Shown: positions 1 to 6,004, counted from the first letter of the stretch. The stretch: 7,994 nucleotides of DNA from Prevotellaceae bacterium UBA1720 (GCA_002317475.1 DCIS01000077.1:1-7994); one strand, 5' to 3'. Notes: a model not told the origin generated them from the letters alone. Made by a program: numbers and translations.

Positions 1-2247
1 AACGTGCTGGTGGAGGTCTTCACCGGTCAGACCTGCACCAACTGTCCTTCTGCCCATACAGCCCTGGCCAGTGCCATCACACAGACGCCAGAGGTTCATG
101 TGGTGGAGATAGCCCATCATGCGGGTTTCGTGACGGATATCTTCAGCATGAAGGAGGACTGGACCCTTACCGGACTTTACAACAACAGCACCTATGCCCC
201 TGCCGTGATGTTCAACCGTACCGCCTTTGGCGAGGCCAGTACCCCTGTAGGGGAATGTGGTTCGGCATCAACCGTCAGAGGTCAGTTGAAGCGTGCTGAC
301 GAGGAGCATCCATACGTATCAATCAACCTCAATAGCCAGTACGATGAGACTACACGTGAAGTGAAACTAACCTGTCAGTTCTATACGCATGAGCAGATGC
401 CTGGTGATGATCTGCGCTACTCCATCTGGTTGGTTCAAGACAGTCTGGTAGCCAAGCAGAATGGTGCTTCAGCAGACTATGTGCACAATGCCGTTTCGCG
501 TGGCACGCTGACGGGTAGTGCCTGGGGCGAGAAGGCCAGCTTCATCCCAGGGGAGACGCTGACGGTGGAGAAGACCTTCACCCTGCCCTCCATCATCCAT
601 TCTACCAGCTACGAGAAGGAAGATGGCAAGAATGCCATTCCCACCGTATTGAAGGATATGAAACTGGTGGTGTTCGTGCATCAGCAGAGTGGCAATGATG
701 TGAATGCCTGCCGTGTGTTCAACTGTGCTGAGGTGGAGGTGTCCAAGGTTCCCGAGACACCTGTGCAGACCATGCGTCTCCTGAAACGTCAGACCTACTA
801 TGGCGATGCACAGGGCGTGGAGCAGGATACCACAGCCACACGCACCATCGACTACTGCTACGATGCCTCGAACAAGGTGCTTCGTAAGATCGAGACCTCC
901 AAGGAGACGAAGATTGACCACTGGGGCCTGACACATTATTATATTAATGACTACGATGCTCAGGGCAATATGGTTCGTACTCACTCCCTGCAGTATGGCA
1001 CCTTCGACTACGATGAGCTGGGGTGGTTTGCAGCCAAGGACACCATCACCTATGACTATGACGCCCAGAATCGTCTGATCCGGGAGACTCATCCCCTGAA
1101 ATACTACACCTATGCCTATGACGAGGCAAACCGTCTCGTGGAACGTGCCACCTGGAATGTCAACTCCATCACCTACACAGCCAGCAATGACCTCGTTGAG
1201 AAATATGAAGGATTCAACGCTCAGGGTAATCCTACGCAGGTGAAGGCCACTAGCCCTACAGGCAAGGAGTGGAACGAATACACGGGTTACTACACCTACG
1301 ATGCTGAGGGTCATCTCGTGGAGACCAAGCACTACACCAACGAAACCCCATCCGTGTTGAAGTTTGCGGAATACTGGGTCTATCAGGATGGCATACTCGC
1401 CGAACATCGTCTGCCCACTGTCTACGGTGACGGTGAGGAGGTGGAGAACGAGAAGGAGGTCTTCACCCCCGTGGATGGCAACAAGGACATGATAGAGCAC
1501 TCCGTCTACCTGTACAACGAAGACGGCACATGGAGCAAGATGGCTGGTTCGCGCTGTATAGATGAATATGTCTATCTCGCACCTGGCTCTGCCCCCACCC
1601 TGACCGTAACGGCATCAGACAGCGAGCAACTGAACACAGTGGTGCTGGAGGTCAGCAATGCCACCACCAATCAGGTGATGTTCTATCGTAGTGGTTTGGC
1701 TATAGCCACCACCCCTTACAATGGCAAGGCTACTGCAGAGGATAGCGAGGTGAAGAACGGCACCTACGAGTACATGGCCATGGATGGAGCACGCATTACC
1801 AACCTTGTCACCTATACCCACCACACCAATCTGCCTGCCGTAAGCAATGTGCATTACATCTCCTCTCGTCAGGACGAGACAGGCAGTACCTTTGTCACCA
1901 TTGGGTGGGACAACAGTATGTCCGACAGTCGTTTGGGCTTTATCTGCAACAGCGTCTTCTTCGAGAATATGCGTAGCGAGGAGGTAAGTACCGATGACCC
2001 CTCTGTCAACAGTCTTGAGGTTGAATTCGGCATGGAGACAAAGAAGGAACTGTATGTCCAGACGCGTTACAGGCTGGGGCGTGCCAATACAGCCTCTGTC
2101 CTCATTGACCTCAACAATCTGTCTGATGCTGTCAAGGGCCTTGACACACGCTCCGCTTCCCCCCTCTACGATCTTCAGGGTCGCAAGGTCAATCAGCCTT
2201 CAAAGGGCATCTATATCGGTCATAACAAGAAGTTATATTTACCATAA
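1..2247 (+). CDS. Omp28-related outer-membrane/surface protein with YD-like repeats, 5' end outside window
   Basis: The frame is open from base 1, so the true start and signal peptide lie to the left; 748 codons are visible. Residues 3-16 read LVEVFTGQTCTNCP, the Omp28-type opening with a thioredoxin-like CxxC (C12, C15). An Omp28-like region runs to about residue 255. Residues about 280-445 contain spaced YD-type units (YDYDAQNRLIRE, YAYDEANRLVER, YTYDAEGHLVET), as in RHS/YD-repeat proteins. Residues about 525-710 look like two beta-sandwich (Ig/FN3-like) domains. The tail, from about 720 to 748, begins LYDLQGRKVNQPSKGIYI and resembles the C-terminal sorting-type tails of Prevotella secreted proteins. 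I infer a surface-exposed or exported protein; its ligand or substrate is unknown. The esterase gene starts 7 bp downstream, so the two are probably cotranscribed. The Omp28 call is well supported by the motif; the domain borders are approximate. Confidence 0.85.
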   Translation, partial: NVLVEVFTGQTCTNCPSAHTALASAITQTPEVHVVEIAHHAGFVTDIFSMKEDWTLTGLYNNSTYAPAVMFNRTAFGEASTPVGECGSASTVRGQLKRADEEHPYVSINLNSQYDETTREVKLTCQFYTHEQMPGDDLRYSIWLVQDSLVAKQNGASADYVHNAVSRGTLTGSAWGEKASFIPGETLTVEKTFTLPSIIHSTSYEKEDGKNAIPTVLKDMKLVVFVHQQSGNDVNACRVFNCAEVEVSKVPETPVQTMRLLKRQTYYGDAQGVEQDTTATRTIDYCYDASNKVLRKIETSKETKIDHWGLTHYYINDYDAQGNMVRTHSLQYGTFDYDELGWFAAKDTITYDYDAQNRLIRETHPLKYYTYAYDEANRLVERATWNVNSITYTASNDLVEKYEGFNAQGNPTQVKATSPTGKEWNEYTGYYTYDAEGHLVETKHYTNETPSVLKFAEYWVYQDGILAEHRLPTVYGDGEEVENEKEVFTPVDGNKDMIEHSVYLYNEDGTWSKMAGSRCIDEYVYLAPGSAPTLTVTASDSEQLNTVVLEVSNATTNQVMFYRSGLAIATTPYNGKATAEDSEVKNGTYEYMAMDGARITNLVTYTHHTNLPAVSNVHYISSRQDETGSTFVTIGWDNSMSDSRLGFICNSVFFENMRSEEVSTDDPSVNSLEVEFGMETKKELYVQTRYRLGRANTASVLIDLNNLSDAVKGLDTRSASPLYDLQGRKVNQPSKGIYIGHNKKLYLP

Positions 2248-2254
2248 AATTATC

Positions 2255-3643
2255 ATGAAGCATTTTTACACGGTTTGCCTGGCCCTTTTCTCTGTGGTCA
2301 GCGTTTGGGCTGCTAAAGCCAACAAGCAAGTGAGCATTGTGGTAGGTACAGAAACACGCAGCTACTGGCTGTATGTACCTTCCAACGCAAAGTCAACAGG
2401 TGCACCATTGGTGTTCAGTCTGCACGGTACAGGTGGCCATTGTACGGACAAGTCACCCTTCGACACAGGCGTAGCCGACAAGCAGGGTTGTATCGTGGTT
2501 TACCCTCAGGGCGAAGAGTTCTATTTCCCCTTCTTTGGCATGAACGCACCAGGTTGGCACAGCACGGGTGTATGGACCAAGGATATCGATTTCTTCCTGG
2601 CTATCATTGAGGATGTGAACAAGACCTACAAGGTCGACCGTCAGCGCATCTATTGCTGTGGTTTCTCCAATGGTGGTATGATGACCTACACCGTGGCTAA
2701 CGTAGCCAGCGATGTCTTCGCTGCCTTTGCCAGCATCAGCGGATTCCCTCTCAACGAGTTTCATCTGCATCACACCAGCGCACGTCCCTACCCCTTCCTG
2801 CACATCCATGGCAAGGACGACAATCTTGTATCCTATTCAGCCTTCCCCAGAATTGTAGATAACACAGTGGCACGTAATGGATGCAATCCTGTTCCAGAGG
2901 TAAAGACCGTCAGCGGAAAGTACACCAAGAGTGTTTATGCAGCTACAGATGGTTCCTTCCCTTATATCAGTTATGAGATGGTGGGCATGGGCCACTCTCC
3001 CAGCACAGGCAATACCGAGGATGGCAACTCTGCCACCACCATGTGGAAGTTCATGAGCCAGTACAAGCTCGATGATGCTCGCGACTCCACCCTGCGTTGG
3101 CGCCCCAACATTGAGGTCGAGGGTTGGAAACCCAAGGAACACGGATGGACCATCTTCAACACCACGGGCTCTACCCTGCTCTCCTTCGGCAAGGATCAGA
3201 AGACTGATGCCAACCAGAACGTCTATCATGCCCTGCAGTTTGAGACAGGCAAATACAAGCTCTGTTTCCGCACCGAGGGCGAGAATCCAGGTACAACGCT
3301 GAAGGTACGTATCCAGAAACTCACTGGTAACAAGAAGACCGTACTCAACACCACAGCCCTCGTAGGCGAGGACGCTGTGCTCCCCTTTGAGGTTACTGAT
3401 GGTTGGGGCGAGTACAAACTGATGGTATCGCATACTAGCACCGATGGTGCTGTCACCTTCAAGAGTCTCAGTATCCACACCGCTTCAGACGAGGAATACA
3501 CAGCCATCCAGCATATGAACGCCAATACCATGAAGGGTAATGAGGGCGTCTATACCATCAGTGGTACGAAGGCAACCTCAAACCACAAAGGTATCCTGAT
3601 TCAGAAAAAAACTGATGGTACCATCCACAAGACCATTAAGTGA
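2255..3643 (+). CDS. secreted serine esterase, LpqC / feruloyl esterase / PHB-depolymerase-like, with C-terminal beta domain
   Basis: This 462-residue protein starts at an ATG 7 bp after the upstream stop. The first 20 residues (MKHFYTVCLALFSVVSVWAA) form a signal peptide, which decides this start over in-frame codons inside the previous gene. The alpha/beta-hydrolase core spans about residues 25-270. It has the oxyanion-region LHGTGG (56-61), the nucleophile elbow GFSNGG with S138, the HGKDDN segment with D189 as probable acid, and GMGHSP with H247 as probable base. This layout matches secreted feruloyl/acetyl-xylan esterases and PHB-depolymerase-like LpqC proteins. A role in removing acyl groups from plant polysaccharides is family knowledge plus inference. 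Residues about 285-410 look like a beta-sandwich, carbohydrate-binding-like domain. The end (GVYTISGTKATSNHKGILI, 431-449) resembles the sorting-type tail of the upstream protein. The substrate cannot be read from the sequence. Confidence 0.88.
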   Translation: MKHFYTVCLALFSVVSVWAAKANKQVSIVVGTETRSYWLYVPSNAKSTGAPLVFSLHGTGGHCTDKSPFDTGVADKQGCIVVYPQGEEFYFPFFGMNAPGWHSTGVWTKDIDFFLAIIEDVNKTYKVDRQRIYCCGFSNGGMMTYTVANVASDVFAAFASISGFPLNEFHLHHTSARPYPFLHIHGKDDNLVSYSAFPRIVDNTVARNGCNPVPEVKTVSGKYTKSVYAATDGSFPYISYEMVGMGHSPSTGNTEDGNSATTMWKFMSQYKLDDARDSTLRWRPNIEVEGWKPKEHGWTIFNTTGSTLLSFGKDQKTDANQNVYHALQFETGKYKLCFRTEGENPGTTLKVRIQKLTGNKKTVLNTTALVGEDAVLPFEVTDGWGEYKLMVSHTSTDGAVTFKSLSIHTASDEEYTAIQHMNANTMKGNEGVYTISGTKATSNHKGILIQKKTDGTIHKTIK

Positions 3644-3753
3644 TAGAACCCACCTTAAATGATAATCACCAAAAGGTTATGGTGGATTCTGTGACGGCAA
3701 GCACAACTAAAGTGAGTACCGTTAATCCCGTTTCCTGATACCTTTCCCGTAAA

Positions 3754-3793
3754 AGAACCTCAAGATCCCTCGGGATGTGCCTTGAGGTGTTTT
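3754..3793 (+). terminator. hairpin terminator after the esterase gene
   Basis: The arms cctcaag (3758-3764) and cttgagg (3781-3787) are perfectly complementary. They enclose a second stem, atccc/gggat (3765-3769 and 3772-3776). The 3' arm is followed by tgtttt. It lies about 110 bp after the esterase stop and is read best on the plus strand. A weaker stem (gaacccacc 3646-3654 with ggtggattc 3681-3689, one mismatch) lies directly after the stop codon and has no T tract. Confidence 0.55.
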
Positions 3794-3801
3794 AAGATTC
3801 T

Positions 3802-3838
3802 AGTTTCTGGTTTCAAGTTTCTGGTTCCAGGTTTCTTG
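3802..3838. repeat. 14-bp tandem repeat, about 2.5 units
   Basis: The units agtttctggtttca (3802-3815) and agtttctggttcca (3816-3829) differ at two positions and are followed by a partial third unit, ggtttcttg. The repeat lies in the gap between convergent genes. A loosely similar inverted version (ggaacctgacacttgg, from 3997) lies at the other end of the same gap. No function is evident. Confidence 0.55.
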
Positions 3839-3889
3839 AGTCTCAAGGCTTTCAGTTCATCAGTTGCGGCCACAAGAAATAAACGCACC

Positions 3890-3932
3890 AAAGCCCGATA
3901 GCAAGAGTACACCACTCTCACTATCGGGCTTT
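3890..3932. terminator. strong hairpin between convergent genes, probable bidirectional terminator
   Basis: A perfect 12-bp stem, aaagcccgatag (3890-3901) and ctatcgggcttt (3921-3932), encloses an inner 5-bp stem, agagt/actct (3904-3908 and 3914-3918). The esterase gene approaches from the left and the minus-strand gene ending at 4028 from the right. On the minus strand the stem is followed by a T-rich run (tttggtgcgtttatttc), so it fits best as the terminator of the minus-strand gene. Confidence 0.65.
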
Positions 3933-4027
3933 CGTTATGTACGTTCCGGCAACCTCAAGACAGGCTGTCAATAAACATGTATTTCATCAAACACATGGAA
4001 CCTGACACTTGGAAATTAGGAACCGGC

Positions 4028-4300
4028 TTATACCTCCCTCTCTTTCATACATGCTTCCACCTCTTCCAACGGTACGTTGAGCATCCTGCTGATGTAGAGA
4101 GCTGATGGATCATCCATCGAACCCGACTGCCGCTCCATGCCAATCAGGTACGTAATCTCCTTCTTCAACGACTTGAAACCCTTTGAAACTGCCGTAGGCT
4201 TTGAAACCCTTTGAAACTTAGATAGGGTCTCAGACCCATAAGAACCATACGCTCCATCCTTAGCATCATAGATTACACTCAGCTCCAGCACCCAGGCCAT
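4028..4300 (-). CDS. small hypothetical protein, 90 aa
   Basis: I do not recognise this protein. The chosen start is the ATG at 4300 (MAWVLELSVIYDAKDG). The frame also stays open upstream to a TTG at 4381, but that extension runs through a palindromic repeat and adds the repeat-encoded peptide FKSGSDPDL, so the ATG is preferred. The C-terminal part (DDPSALYISRMLNVPLEEVE) has a helix-turn-helix flavour but no decisive motif, and no signal peptide or membrane segment is seen. The DNA contains an 18-bp direct repeat at a 28-bp spacing (4173-4218), which is not a multiple of three, so the middle of the protein may be altered relative to relatives. The gene is divergent from the transposase at 4547 and convergent with the esterase. 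It could be a gene remnant rather than a functional gene. Confidence 0.5.
   Translation of the reverse strand: MAWVLELSVIYDAKDGAYGSYGSETLSKFQRVSKPTAVSKGFKSLKKEITYLIGMERQSGSMDDPSALYISRMLNVPLEEVEACMKEREV
4173..4218. repeat. 18-bp direct repeat, 28-bp period, inside small gene
   Basis: ttgaaaccctttgaaact occurs exactly at 4173-4190 and again at 4201-4218, separated by gccgtaggct. Each unit is itself built of two tttgaaac-like halves. The 28-bp offset puts the two copies in different reading frames. Confidence 0.85.
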
Positions 4301-4306
4301 CCTTGT

Positions 4307-4361
4307 TTGGAGAATATTTAAATCCGGGTCAGACCCCGATTTAAAGAAAACATTGGAGAAT
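4307..4361. repeat. REP-like palindromic element, copy 1 (direct heads)
   Basis: A 29-bp palindrome has arms tttaaatccgggtc (4317-4330) and gaccccgatttaaa (4332-4345), with one mismatch and a central base a. It is bracketed by two direct copies of ttggagaat (4307-4315 and 4353-4361). It belongs to the same family as the copies around and inside the transposase gene at 4547-5668, and it lies just upstream of the ATG of the small minus-strand gene. Confidence 0.85.
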
Positions 4362-4440
4362 AACTCTTCTTTTTTACTCAAAAAAAGTTAAAAAGTCAGA
4401 ATTTTAAGCACCTCCTGCACGTTTTTCCATTTCTTATTAT

Positions 4441-4448
4441 TACCTTTG
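4441..4448 (+). promoter_or_regulatory. Bacteroidetes-type -7 box for the transposase gene
   Basis: TAccTTTG fits the TAnnTTTG -7 consensus of the Bacteroidetes primary sigma factor and is followed by ca, as is common in Prevotella. A good TTTG -33 box at 19-21 bp is not present; only a T-rich run (4422-4426) lies upstream. Transcription would begin near 4455. That leaves about 90 nt of 5' UTR before the ATG at 4547, containing the whole palindromic element at 4463-4512. Confidence 0.5.
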
Positions 4449-4462
4449 CAACCAAAAAATAA

Positions 4463-4512
4463 TTGGAGAATCCTTAAATCGGGGTCTGACCCTGATTTAA
4501 GAGAATCTCCAA
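4463..4512. repeat. REP-like palindromic element, copy 2 (inverted heads), upstream of transposase
   Basis: The arms cttaaatcggggtc (4473-4486) and gaccctgatttaag (4488-4501) pair with one mismatch around a central t. The outer heads ttggaga (4463-4469) and tctccaa (4506-4512) are inverted, so the RNA could form a long two-part hairpin. It lies between the predicted promoter and the start codon of the transposase. Confidence 0.88.
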
Positions 4513-4546
4513 CACTTCGTTAAGCACAACCTAAACCACATTAGAT

Positions 4547-5668
4547 ATGCCAAGAAAGAAACGCGAAAAATCCAGCATCGGACTCTACCATGTAATGCTG
4601 CGAGGCATCAACAAACAGGAAATCTTCTTCCATTACGAAGACTTCCTGCGCATGATGACCATTCTCAAGGATGCTCCCTACCTTAAGGACCGCATCACAG
4701 GCAAAATCATCTCCGACAACCAGTGCACCATCTACGCTTACTGCATCCTCCACAACCACCTCCATATTCTCATTGGCGAAGGCGAACGTCCTCTCTCCGA
4801 GACCGTCAAGATCATCGAGGATAGGTACGCCATGTACTACAACCGCAAGTACGAGCGCATAGGTCACCTCTTCCAGGGACGTTTCGCCTCAGAAGCCATC
4901 AACGATGACACTTACTTCCGAACAGTCCTTCGCTACATCGCACGCAATCCGGTCAAGGCAATGGAATCACCCACAGCCGAAGCCTACCCCTATAGCAGCT
5001 GGAACGAGTTCACCCGCCACAAGTCCAACATCTTGTCCGTCCTCAAGCCAATCGCTATCCAGTACGTCACCGACAAGTTCTCGCTTGACGAACTGGCAGC
5101 ATGGATTGAAGAAGACAATCAGGACCGATGTCTTGACATGGACGATTTCTCTCGAATTAAGTCCGACAAAGAAGCATGGGACATTCTCTCAGACCTCACC
5201 GGCTACAACAATCCAGAGGACTTCCGCACCCTCGACTCCGAGACCCAGATCTACTACCTTCTCGAAGCCATCGACCACGGCATCACACTCTCACAGGCCT
5301 CACGCCTCGGCACCCTTTCGCGATATGTCATCGAGCGAGCTCAACGTAAAAAGTTTGGAGAATCCTTTAAATCGGGGTCTGACCCCGATTTAAAGGGAAC
5401 ATTGGAGAATCGGGAGGTTGATGCACTTGAGGAGTTGCAGGGGAAGGTGCGGAGAATAAAAGGCCAGAGCAAGATGATATACCACCGACTGCATAGGATA
5501 GTAGAGTTTCTCAACCAGCATCAGGGTGACGATGTAAAGTGTGCAGAGGTGGCAGAATTCATAGATGTGTGCAACGAATCCGCCCGCAAGGCATTGGTAT
5601 TACTCTCTAACGAGAACATTGTTGAAATTATTGGCAAAGGCAAGTCCCGTTCCTATCGTTTGAGATAG
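4547..5668 (+). CDS. REP-associated tyrosine transposase (RAYT), Y1/IS200-like HUH nuclease with C-terminal helix-turn-helix domains
   Basis: The protein has 373 residues. Residues 11-150 form a Y1_Tnp domain: YHVMLRGINKQEIFF (14-28), the HUH motif in LHNHLHILI (H71 and H73 metal ligands), GHLFQGRF (106-113), and RYIARNPVKA (129-138) with Y130 the likely catalytic tyrosine. Such enzymes cut and join single-stranded DNA at REP hairpins. About residues 205-265 hold an HTH-like segment (GITLSQASRLGTLSRYVIER). Residues 330-373 look like a winged helix (VKCAEVAEFIDVCNESARK). Between them, residues 273-290 are encoded by a copy of the palindromic repeat (5355-5410), giving FKSGSDPDLKG; the frame is kept. 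The gene has its own upstream promoter-like box, and related repeats flank it at 4463-4512 and 5707-5755. Solitary placement, the lack of a TnpB partner and the flanking REPs fit a RAYT rather than IS200/IS605. Whether the repeat-bearing protein is active is unknown. Confidence 0.9.
   Translation: MPRKKREKSSIGLYHVMLRGINKQEIFFHYEDFLRMMTILKDAPYLKDRITGKIISDNQCTIYAYCILHNHLHILIGEGERPLSETVKIIEDRYAMYYNRKYERIGHLFQGRFASEAINDDTYFRTVLRYIARNPVKAMESPTAEAYPYSSWNEFTRHKSNILSVLKPIAIQYVTDKFSLDELAAWIEEDNQDRCLDMDDFSRIKSDKEAWDILSDLTGYNNPEDFRTLDSETQIYYLLEAIDHGITLSQASRLGTLSRYVIERAQRKKFGESFKSGSDPDLKGTLENREVDALEELQGKVRRIKGQSKMIYHRLHRIVEFLNQHQGDDVKCAEVAEFIDVCNESARKALVLLSNENIVEIIGKGKSRSYRLR
5355..5410. repeat. REP-like palindromic element, copy 3 (direct heads), inside the transposase gene
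   Basis: This is the most perfect copy: 16-bp arms, cctttaaatcggggtc (5364-5379) and gaccccgatttaaagg (5381-5396), with no mismatch around a central t. Direct ttggagaat heads lie at 5355-5363 and 5402-5410. The gaacattggagaat end matches the end of the copy at 4307-4361. It is read through in the only stop-free frame, as FKSGSDPDLK. Confidence 0.9.
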
Positions 5669-5706
5669 AAACTGTTTTTGACTAAAGGCTGGGAAGGGTA
5701 GAAAGT

Positions 5707-5755
5707 TTGGAGAATATTTAAATCGGGGTCTGACCCCGATTAGAGGAATCTCCAA
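5707..5755. repeat. REP-like palindromic element, copy 4 (inverted heads), downstream of transposase
   Basis: The core aatcggggtc (5721-5730), t, gaccccgatt (5732-5741) is perfect. The left arm extends to tttaaatc but the right arm breaks off to agagg. The heads are ttggaga (5707-5713) and tctccaa (5749-5755), inverted as in the copy at 4463-4512 and in the same orientation. It lies 38 bp after the transposase stop and could also help to end its transcript. Confidence 0.85.
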
Positions 5756-5782
5756 TGTTGGTAACGAAATAAGCCCAACTAT

Positions 5783-5804
5783 TTTAATCGGGCGGCCGAT
5801 TAAA
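5783..5804. repeat. diverged REP-like palindrome, copy 5
   Basis: The arms tttaatcgg (5783-5791) and ccgattaaa (5796-5804) are perfect around gcgg. The continuation ccgattaaaggaat matches ccgattagaggaat of the copy at 5707-5755, which marks it as a related variant with a different core and without the ttggaga head. Confidence 0.65.
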
Positions 5805-5841
5805 GGAATTTGGGAAGGGATAAATATAGATAAACCACCAA

Positions 5842-5869
5842 AGCAATCCTTGCCGAAACAAGGATTGCT
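5842..5869. terminator. perfect 11-bp hairpin, probable terminator
   Basis: agcaatccttg (5842-5852) and caaggattgct (5859-5869) enclose ccgaaa. The plus-strand 3' side lacks a T tract (catagtg). On the minus strand the stem is followed by ttggtggtttatc, much like the hairpin at 3890-3932. It may end the transposase transcript, minus-strand transcripts coming from the right, or both. Confidence 0.5.
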
Positions 5870-6004
5870 CATAGTGAATGTTAGAGTCTAAATATCAGTC
5901 GTTAGAATTCACTTCATCGGAAAACCGAGGGAGCAGCGAACGGAGAGTGATGCTCGCATCATCTGCGGTCATCTTCAATGACCATCAAAAGTTTCGCAAA
6001 GGTG

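Noticed and set aside
469..1500. 343-codon open frame on the minus strand opposite the Omp28-related gene
   Set aside because: The plus-strand frame shows clear domains; the antisense translation is V/L/H-rich with no motif and is a shadow of codon bias.
1887..1894. TAccTTTG match inside the Omp28-related gene
   Set aside because: It lies within coding sequence and no internal transcript is suggested by the layout.
1994..2254. 87-residue N-terminal extension of the esterase frame
   Set aside because: It overlaps the end of the preceding gene in another frame, while the ATG at 2255 starts a textbook signal peptide.
4301..4381. Extension of the small minus-strand gene to a TTG start
   Set aside because: It runs through a palindromic repeat, depends on a rare start codon, and adds only repeat-encoded sequence.
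4463..5755. Simple insertion sequence bounded by the two inverted-head repeats
   Set aside because: The two repeats are in the same orientation, are themselves palindromes, and the protein is of the RAYT type without TnpB or target-site duplications, so a classical IS is less likely than a RAYT locus.
4307..5804. CRISPR array as an explanation for the repeated palindromes
   Set aside because: The copies are irregularly spaced, surround and enter genes, and no cas genes or uniform spacers are present.
5600..5872. Minus-strand 90-codon frame beside the RAYT
   Set aside because: It is made of the antisense end of the RAYT plus two palindromic repeats (the recurring IPLIG is repeat-derived).
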